Shown here piece by piece: positions 6,661 to 11,430 of a stretch of DNA of 11,430 nt (position 1 is the first letter of the stretch; each line of letters begins with the position of its first letter). A model generated the notes under the pieces. The model searched no databases. It saw only the letters and a program-made list of their open reading frames with translations, and was not told the DNA's origin. This stretch comes from an uncultured Bacteroidales bacterium (lineage in GTDB: Bacteria; Bacteroidota; Bacteroidia; Bacteroidales; Bacteroidaceae), in NCBI GenBank assembly GCA_945788445.1, contig CALZMA010000015.1:1-11430 (forward strand). The letters run 5' to 3'. Position numbers and translations under genes: made by a program.

Positions 6661-8325
6661 ATGAAAAACTATATAATCCTCGGTGGCCTTCTGGCCGCTT
6701 CGCTGATGGCCACCTCGTGCAACGACTTCCTCAACGAAGACCCCAAGGGCCTCCTCACCCCGGGCAACTACCTCGACTCCGAGGCCGCCCTCGAGGGAAG
6801 CGTCACCGCACTTTATGAAAAGGTAAACCTCACGCAGGGCTGGACCAACATGATGTACCCCCAGTGGCAGGGCGACGACATCACCGCCAACCCCGGTTCC
6901 AACAAGCAAGCTTGTGCCGAACTCGACGCCTTCAGTGCGAACAATAATAATAAAGGTGTGACCGCCGCGTGGAACAACCACTACGCCGTCATCAAGGCCG
7001 CCAACATCATCCTCGACGCGGCTCCAAACGCGCCCGTGAGCGAAACAGAGAAAAACATTGCCATCGGCAATGCCAAGTACTGGCGCGCCTACGCCTACTA
7101 CTACCTCGTGCGCATCTTCGGTCCGCTCCCGCTCGAGACCACCTCGGCCCTCTCTGCGCCCGACAAGGCCCCTGCTTCGGTTGAACAGGTCTACAGCCTC
7201 ATTGTCCAGGACCTCAAGGATGCGGAGGAACTCCTCCCGACCGGCTATGAGAAAGCCCCGCGCCACCACGACGGCGTCGATGCCTGGGTAACCTCGCAGG
7301 CTGCCAAGGCCACGCTCTCGGCCGTCTACATGTCGATGGCCGGCTACCCGCTCAACCTCGGCCAGAGCTACTACAAGCTCGCTGCCGACAAGGCGCGTGA
7401 AGTCATCGACAAGGAGGCCGCCTACGGCTTCTTCCTCGAGGATGCCTGGAACCAGGTCTACTCCATGGGTCACAACTACAACAAGGCCACCCTCGTCGGT
7501 ATCGACAACTCCCCCATCAACGGCTCTTGGGACCACGACTCCCAGCTCACCTCCTGCTGCCGCTTCGAAGGCCTCGGCGACGGCGGATGGGGCGATGCCT
7601 GGGGCGAAATCAAGTTCTGGAAGAATTACCCCGACGGACCGCGCAAGGACGCTGTCTATGCCCCCAAAGTCACCTTTGAGGACGGCGACGGCAACATCGT
7701 GAAAACCGTAGATTGGTGGGAACTCGACGCCACGGGCAAGAAAGTGGTCGATGCCTACCACCCCATGTTCTGTGTGTTCACCACCAACGCCGATGCTTCG
7801 GGCAAGGAACTCGCCCAGCCCTACAACTACCTCGAGCGCAACTATCGCGGCATGACCAATGGCCACCGCCACCGCGTTATCCGCTACTCCGAAGTGCTCC
7901 TCTGGTATGCCGAGAGCGCAGCCCGTGCGGGTGAGACCGACCTCACCTTCGCCCGCCAGTGCCTGAAGCGCGTGCATGGCCGTGCCTGCGCCGATGCCTC
8001 GAACATCACCATCCCCGGCCTCGGCACCTTCGCCATCGATGCCCTCACCGCCGACCAGCTCGCCGAAGCGGCCTACTGGGAACACGGCTGGGAAGTGGCC
8101 GGCTACTGGGTAGCCATGGTGACCCGCCGCTCCGATGAGTTCCGCATGAACCGCCTCAAGGAGAACTTCGACTACCGCGTGCAGAACCCCGAAATCGAGG
8201 TGGCTCCGGGCATCAAGGCCAAGGAAAGCGTTTCCGTCACGAAGTCCACTTGGGCAGGCGATGAAAGCATCTACATCCCCTATCCCAACACCGAAGTGGA
8301 GAAGAACCCGAACCTCCGCCGCTGA
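6661..8325 (+). CDS. SusD/RagB-family nutrient-binding outer membrane lipoprotein
   Basis: This is a 554-residue surface lipoprotein that caps the SusC barrel and binds the incoming ligand. Seen: a type II signal peptide with lipobox LMATSC and lipidation at C20, followed by N-D, a mildly acidic surface-export type start. Then FLNEDPKG, the family helix around residues 130-163 (NAKYWRAYAYYYLVRIFGPLPL), a helix with QAAKATLSAVYMSMAGYPL, the late RYSEVLLWYAESAARAG helix (from 408), and the C-terminal IPYPNTEVEKNPNLRR, which corresponds to the usual end with NPNL. It lies 55 bp after the SusC-like gene, with no terminator and no convincing promoter between them, so the two are most likely one transcript. 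Only the pairing, not the ligand, can be inferred. No frame defect seen. Confidence 0.95.
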   Translation: MKNYIILGGLLAASLMATSCNDFLNEDPKGLLTPGNYLDSEAALEGSVTALYEKVNLTQGWTNMMYPQWQGDDITANPGSNKQACAELDAFSANNNNKGVTAAWNNHYAVIKAANIILDAAPNAPVSETEKNIAIGNAKYWRAYAYYYLVRIFGPLPLETTSALSAPDKAPASVEQVYSLIVQDLKDAEELLPTGYEKAPRHHDGVDAWVTSQAAKATLSAVYMSMAGYPLNLGQSYYKLAADKAREVIDKEAAYGFFLEDAWNQVYSMGHNYNKATLVGIDNSPINGSWDHDSQLTSCCRFEGLGDGGWGDAWGEIKFWKNYPDGPRKDAVYAPKVTFEDGDGNIVKTVDWWELDATGKKVVDAYHPMFCVFTTNADASGKELAQPYNYLERNYRGMTNGHRHRVIRYSEVLLWYAESAARAGETDLTFARQCLKRVHGRACADASNITIPGLGTFAIDALTADQLAEAAYWEHGWEVAGYWVAMVTRRSDEFRMNRLKENFDYRVQNPEIEVAPGIKAKESVSVTKSTWAGDESIYIPYPNTEVEKNPNLRR

Positions 8326-8392
8326 TTTTCCCCGCCAGCTGCGGCCGGGCGGTAGCCCCGTCAGCCGCAGCCCCGGCCTTTGAACAATAGCC

Positions 8393-8455
8393 AAACCTTT
8401 CACGCCGACTTCCCGGCCCCAGCGCCGGCGGAAGCCTCCGCGTGAAAGGTTTTTC
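8393..8455 (+). terminator. Long-stem terminator of the susC/susD operon
   Basis: The arms AAACCTTTCACGC (8393-8405) and GCGTGAAAGGTTT (8440-8452) are perfect 13-bp complements, and the T run continues to 8454. The 34-base loop holds its own inner stem: CTTC (8409-8412) with GAAG (8431-8434), and CCGGC (8413-8417) with GCCGG (8424-8428). It lies 67 bp after the SusD-like stop. Because of the A-rich left flank it could also work in the opposite direction. Confidence 0.8.
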
Positions 8456-8482
8456 TGTGTCCGCCCCGCGTCCCGCCAAAGC

Positions 8483-8587
8483 CCGGCTTTGGATTTTCAA
8501 TCCCGCCTTTTGAAAATCCAGTCGCAGGCTTTGAAAATCCAAAGCCGCCTTTTGAAAAATGCAAGCCGCCTTCTGGAGGCCCTGTCC
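8483..8587. repeat. 21-bp tandem repeats with one inverted copy
   Basis: Units of 21 bp start at 8504, 8525, 8546 and, degenerate, 8567. The shared core is (C)TTTTGAAAATCCA followed by AAGC/CGCC. The segment just before (8484-8500) is an inverted copy: its 17 bases pair perfectly with 8531-8547. The same segment can pair instead with 8510-8520 as an 11-bp stem with a 9-base loop, so two exclusive hairpins are possible. The function is unknown. A 21-bp spacing is two helical turns, so the A/T tracts face the same side of the DNA. Confidence 0.7.
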
Positions 8588-8717
8588 CGCGTAGATGGCC
8601 TCCGTGCCCCTGTTTCCGCTGCAGCCCCTTGGGGCGCGTGGTGGCGGGCAGAGGCGGCATATTTCTCCCCAAAAAGCCTCTTTTTGTCATATTCAGCGAA
8701 CAAAAATCATCAACAAG

Positions 8718-8749
8718 GCTTTTTCTTTTTAAATATCTCTCTACATTTG
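8718..8749 (+). promoter_or_regulatory. Bacteroides-type promoter for the lipoprotein gene
   Basis: TACATTTG at 8742-8749 fits the TAnnTTTG -7 element exactly. The expected -33 position (about 8718-8723) is a T-rich run (CTTTTT) rather than TTTG, so the upstream element is weak. Transcription would begin near 8756, leaving a leader of about 67 bases. Confidence 0.6.
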
Positions 8750-8759
8750 CAACCTCAAC

Positions 8760-8778
8760 CCACCGCTCCGCGCGGTGG
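8760..8778 (+). promoter_or_regulatory. Small hairpin at the 5' end of the lipoprotein leader
   Basis: CCACCGC (8760-8766) and GCGGTGG (8772-8778) form a perfect 7-bp stem around a 5-base loop. It lies within a few bases of the predicted transcript start and 45 bp before the lipoprotein ATG. A 5'-end stem of this kind may stabilise the mRNA; that role is inferred from position alone. Confidence 0.45.
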
Positions 8779-8787
8779 CCCATAGAG

Positions 8788-8826
8788 ATGAACAACATTA
8801 ACAACCAAATCCCTAAACCTTTATGA
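8788..8826 (+). CDS. Possible 12-codon leader ORF overlapping the lipoprotein start
   Basis: An ATG at 8788 opens the short frame MNNINNQIPKPL. Its TGA stop (8824-8826) overlaps the ATG of the lipoprotein gene as ATGA. The ORF lies wholly within the predicted transcript leader. It is asparagine-rich and AT-rich, unlike the neighbouring genes, as leader sequence generally is in this window. The overlap could couple translation, but a chance ATG in a leader explains it equally well. Confidence 0.2.
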   Translation: MNNINNQIPKPL

Positions 8827-10241
8827 AACTAAAACACTTCCTTTCGTTCCTCTTCGGTCTCCTGCTCACAGGTAGCCTCTTCACGGCTTGCGGCGACGAC
8901 GACCCCGCCGACCCCGCGCCCAACGACCCCTCGCAGCCCTCCAAACCCGATCCCGGCACCGACCCTTCCAAAGCGCTCTCGCCCGCTGAACAGAAGGAAA
9001 AGATGGAGGCCATTGCACTCGACTTCATGAACGCAACGCCCGCCTCCGACTTCAAGGATATTGCCGACCTCAGCCAGCACATCGCCGAAACCTATGGCGA
9101 CGACTACGAATGGGACGCTGTGGAAGAATGGGCACAGGACTGCTTCGACGCGGCCCGCACCGCCACCGGCACCACCGACACGGAGACCGAACACTACGGC
9201 AGCTACACCGACAACTACATCTACACGAACTACACGGCCCTGCTCATTGCCTCCAACTTCAAGGGCAAGTTCACCGCCGCCAACGGACGCTGGAAGCGCA
9301 CCGACGATGCCGGCCTCTCCTTCGTCTTCCGCGACCAGAACGGGGCCGAGTGCGTGCTCAAGCTCGAAACGAGCGGCCAGGTGAAGCCCGTGAAGTGCTT
9401 CGTGCTCGATGACTGGACCGACTACGACTACTCCAACTACGTCTCCAACGACTATTACGACCGCACCACGTACACCATCGGCGTGCCCGAGAACATCGTG
9501 GTCACCCTCACCCAGGGCGGCAAGAGCGTAGTGAAGACTACCGTGAAGGTGGACCTCAAGTCGCTCAGCGGCGAGAACTTCGACATCAGCAAGAGTGCCA
9601 TCACGGCCAGCGCAGTCGTAGAGCTCGGCAACGGCTATAAGTTCGACACCTCCGAAGTGGCCTACACGGGCAACACGAAGGCTTCCGTCACCTTCAAGAT
9701 GAGCAAGGGCGGCCAGCAGCTCGTGGCCCTCGGCATGGCGGCCGACGTGATGGGCCTGCCCGCGTGCAACGTGGATGCCTTCACCAAGGGTAACTTCGAC
9801 GGCGACGACTACGATTTCGACAAGGCCAACGGCAAGAACGCCTTCGTCAAGGTGGACGTGATGGGACGCATGCAGTTCCAGGGCGTAGTCAGCGACGGAC
9901 GCAAATACGCCGACTATATCGAGAACGCCTACGACAACGACGACAGCGAAAGCGCCTTCAAGTCTTACCTCAACCAGGCCAACTCCCTCGCCGAAATCTA
10001 TCTCTTCTACGACAACAAGACCACGAAGCACGCCGCCGTGCGCTTCGAGCCCTTCATCGACGAAATGTGGAACGGCACGACCTACTGGACGGCTGAACCC
10101 GTCATCGTTTTCTTCGACGGCTCGTCCTACAGCACCTTCTCGGCCTTCTTCAACGAATCGGACTTCAAGACGGTCATCAACAGCTTCAAGAAGCTCGCCA
10201 ACCGCTACGCCGAACTCGTTGACGAAGAAATCGACTGGTAG
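8823..10241 (+). CDS. Unrecognised surface-exposed lipoprotein, 472 residues
   Basis: I do not recognise the family. Seen: a type II signal peptide (MKLKHFLSFLFGLLLTGSLF) with lipidation at C23. GDDD follows directly, an acidic signal that in Bacteroidetes favours display on the outside of the cell. A proline/aspartate-rich linker runs to about residue 50. A charged, probably helical region (about 50-120) comes next, then a long body that alternates as beta strands do, with a Tyr/Asp-rich patch at 196-213 (DYDYSNY, NDYYD). It ends in EEIDW. No catalytic motif, repeat domain or barrel signature stands out. Own promoter, leader and 3' hairpin suggest a separate transcript from the susC/susD pair. 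Binding of a ligand or a partner protein at the cell surface is a guess based on location only. Confidence 0.9.
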   Translation: MKLKHFLSFLFGLLLTGSLFTACGDDDPADPAPNDPSQPSKPDPGTDPSKALSPAEQKEKMEAIALDFMNATPASDFKDIADLSQHIAETYGDDYEWDAVEEWAQDCFDAARTATGTTDTETEHYGSYTDNYIYTNYTALLIASNFKGKFTAANGRWKRTDDAGLSFVFRDQNGAECVLKLETSGQVKPVKCFVLDDWTDYDYSNYVSNDYYDRTTYTIGVPENIVVTLTQGGKSVVKTTVKVDLKSLSGENFDISKSAITASAVVELGNGYKFDTSEVAYTGNTKASVTFKMSKGGQQLVALGMAADVMGLPACNVDAFTKGNFDGDDYDFDKANGKNAFVKVDVMGRMQFQGVVSDGRKYADYIENAYDNDDSESAFKSYLNQANSLAEIYLFYDNKTTKHAAVRFEPFIDEMWNGTTYWTAEPVIVFFDGSSYSTFSAFFNESDFKTVINSFKKLANRYAELVDEEIDW

Positions 10242-10260
10242 TCCGGCGCCTCCCTGCCCC

Positions 10261-10286
10261 GTGCGCAGGGCCAGCCGCTGCGGCAC
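10261..10286 (+). promoter_or_regulatory. GC-rich hairpin upstream of the main terminator-like stem
   Basis: GTGC-GCAG (10261-10268) pairs with CTGC-GCAC (10278-10286, one bulged G at 10282) around a 9-base loop. It begins 20 bp after the lipoprotein stop. Bases just after it (CACAGACC at 10284-10291) recur at 10317-10324 in the loop region of the next hairpin. Confidence 0.35.
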
Positions 10287-10298
10287 AGACCGCCTTTT

Positions 10299-10347
10299 GC
10301 GCTGCGCGCAGGTAGCCACAGACCACCTGCGTGCAGCGCTCGTTTAT
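10299..10347 (+). terminator. Strong hairpin between lipoprotein and TonB receptor genes
   Basis: Arms 10299-10313 and 10325-10339 pair over 15 bp with a single G-T wobble and an 11-base loop. The following run (TCGTTTATA) is only moderately T-rich. It probably ends the lipoprotein transcript, though partial read-through is plausible. It lies 34 bp before the next ATG with no recognisable promoter between, so it could also act as a leader attenuator for the receptor gene. Confidence 0.6.
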
Positions 10348-10373
10348 ACGCTTCCCCTTCACCGCCGCCCGCC

Positions 10374-11430
10374 ATGCAGCCTATCTCTCTCCCTTTCCGT
10401 CTCCTCTTCCTGGGGCTCCTGCCTCTCGCCCTCTTCGCCCAGCGTCCGCGCGAGGTCAGGGCCGACAGCGTGTGGGCCGGCCGCGACACGGTGGCCCTGG
10501 GCAGTGCCGAGGTGAAAGCCTTCCGCCACAGCTCGCCCCTCCGCACCGACGACGGGGGCGCACTCCGCTGGCGGCTCGAGGACCTCTCCCTCATGCCCCA
10601 AATCTTGGGCAATGCCGACCCGCTCCACTACGCCCGCTTCCTGCCCGGCGTGCAGACGAACAACGAGTATGCCGCCGGCATGCACATACACGGCAGCGAG
10701 AGCAGCCACAACCGGATGGACATCGCGGGCACGCCGCTCTACAACGTGAACCACCTGCTGGGCTTCTTCTCCACCTTCCATCCCGACCACTTCGAGGCCT
10801 TCTCGCTCCGCAAGGAACCCGCCCGCGCCGCCGACCCCAACCGGCTCGGCGGCACGCTCTCCATGCAGCCCCACGCCGCGGCGGGCGATTCGCTCTCGGG
10901 CCGCCTGACGGTGGGCCTCATGTCCTCGCAGGGCAACCTCCGCCTGCCCCTCGGTCCGCGCACGGGGCTTTTGCTCTCGGCCCGCCTGTGCTACATGAAT
11001 CTCCTCTACGGGAGCTTTCTCCGCGGCGAGCATTCCCAGATGCGCTACGACTTCAACGACTTCAACGCCACTTTCTATTTCAACCCGAACCCGCGCCACC
11101 GCCTCGACCTCGAACTCTATGCGGGCACCGACCGCGGCGAGCTGGACCATTCGTCCGCCCTGGCCCGCGTGCATTGGGGCAACGTGCTGGGGCAGGCCCG
11201 CTGGCGCTGGCAGCTCGGCCGCGCGGAGCTGGAGCAGTGCCTTTCCCTCACGCACTACTTCAACCGCTTCCGCATCACCATGGATGCGATGGACAGCCGC
11301 CTGCCTTCGTCCGTCACCGACTGGACCTACCGCGCCTGCCTCCGCCTGTCCCGCTGGCAGCTGGGGGCCGAGGTGACGCACCACCGCTTGCGGCCGCAGA
11401 CGCTCCTGCTCAACGACGACTACCACGCCG
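10374..11430 (+). CDS. TonB-dependent receptor, N-terminal part (runs off window)
   Basis: The frame is open from ATG 10374 to the window edge (352 complete codons). A Sec signal peptide is clear: MQPISLPFRLLFLGLLPLA with cleavage near LFA-Q (about residues 22-23). A short segment including VALGSAEV follows, then the plug: MPQILGNADPLHYARFLPGV (from residue 74), NNEYAAGMHIHGSES, MDIAGTPLYNVNHLLGFFSTF and the start of a barrel. This matches the PGVQ...G.HIRG...DG.PLYN..HLFGFFS pattern of TonB-dependent receptors. Unlike the SusC-like protein it has no carboxypeptidase-regulatory domain before the plug and no family VVIGYGT motif, so it belongs to a different branch. Usual receptors have 650-900 residues, so about half is missing here. 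The ligand is unknown. No promoter is obvious upstream, so it may be read through from the lipoprotein gene. Confidence 0.85.
   Translation, partial: MQPISLPFRLLFLGLLPLALFAQRPREVRADSVWAGRDTVALGSAEVKAFRHSSPLRTDDGGALRWRLEDLSLMPQILGNADPLHYARFLPGVQTNNEYAAGMHIHGSESSHNRMDIAGTPLYNVNHLLGFFSTFHPDHFEAFSLRKEPARAADPNRLGGTLSMQPHAAAGDSLSGRLTVGLMSSQGNLRLPLGPRTGLLLSARLCYMNLLYGSFLRGEHSQMRYDFNDFNATFYFNPNPRHRLDLELYAGTDRGELDHSSALARVHWGNVLGQARWRWQLGRAELEQCLSLTHYFNRFRITMDAMDSRLPSSVTDWTYRACLRLSRWQLGAEVTHHRLRPQTLLLNDDYHA

Larger units (their letters stand above)
8326..8822. other. Non-coding region between susD-like and lipoprotein genes
   Basis: I see no supported protein gene here apart from a doubtful 12-codon leader ORF. 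From left to right: a GC-rich inverted repeat GCTGCGGC/GCCGCAGC (8338-8345 with 8364-8371), the operon terminator (8393-8455), a 21-bp repeat block (8483-8587), about 90 bp without visible structure, an AT-rich stretch from about 8658 ending in a promoter (-7 element at 8742-8749), and a leader with a small hairpin (8760-8778). Confidence 0.7.

Noticed and set aside
6646..8403. Antisense open frame of 585 codons over the SusD-like gene
   Set aside because: The sense gene carries clear SusD motifs and a lipobox. The antisense product has a shadow composition and no recognisable domain.
8483..8587. CRISPR-like array
   Set aside because: Units are directly adjacent with no unique spacers, too few in number, and no cas genes are present.
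8489..8785. Short + strand frame with 7-residue repeats (KIQSRLL-like) over the 21-bp repeat block
   Set aside because: It starts on TTG inside the repeats, loses the pattern after the fourth unit and ends in leader sequence. The repetition is explained by the 21-bp DNA repeat, so no gene is called.
8829..10319. Antisense open frame of 496 codons over the lipoprotein gene
   Set aside because: It is Val/Gly/Ala/Glu-rich without a domain. Sense codons ending in G or C leave few stops in this antisense frame. The sense strand has a signal peptide, promoter and leader.
10359..11426. Antisense open frame of 355 codons over the second TonB receptor
   Set aside because: The sense frame from 10374 has a signal peptide and TonB plug motifs; the antisense frame has neither.

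Overview
The window looks like chromosome of a GC-rich member of the Bacteroidales. The reasons are a SusC/SusD outer-membrane pair, surface lipoproteins with acidic residues straight after the lipid-bearing cysteine, Bacteroides-type promoters (TAnnTTTG) and the absence of clear Shine-Dalgarno sites. Base composition was judged by eye, not computed, and the genus is not resolved. All supported genes lie on the + strand. Long open frames on the other strand are by-products of codons ending in G or C.

Left part (1-3420): three compact genes. They are the C-terminal ATPase half of a ModF/PhrA-like protein (cut by the window edge), a GT14-family beta-1,6-N-acetylglucosaminyltransferase-like enzyme, and a complete ABC-F translation-factor-type ATPase. 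Each of the three gene ends in this part carries a short AT-rich array of a 7-bp unit (ATTCCTA and variants; inverted in the third case). Two of these arrays supply the stop codon of the upstream gene. A clean intrinsic terminator (3445-3476) closes this part.

Middle (3500-8460): a promoter at about 3506-3537 drives a SusC-like TonB-dependent transporter and, 55 bp after it, a SusD-like lipoprotein. Together they would form a lidded nutrient importer in the outer membrane. A long hairpin terminator (8393-8455) follows. No glycoside hydrolase, peptidase or dedicated regulator is visible beside the pair, so the substrate cannot be read from this window.

Right part (8460-11430): an intergenic region of about 500 bp holds the terminator, a block of 21-bp tandem repeats with one inverted copy, and a promoter with a structured leader. 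That leader precedes an unrecognised 472-residue surface lipoprotein. After it come a GC-rich hairpin region (10261-10339) and the start of a second, differently built TonB-dependent receptor that runs off the window.

The coding content is conventional for the phylum and no clearly new multi-gene system was found. The least explained items are the 7-bp arrays at gene ends, the 21-bp phased repeat block, the possible 12-codon leader ORF before the lipoprotein, and the lipoprotein itself.
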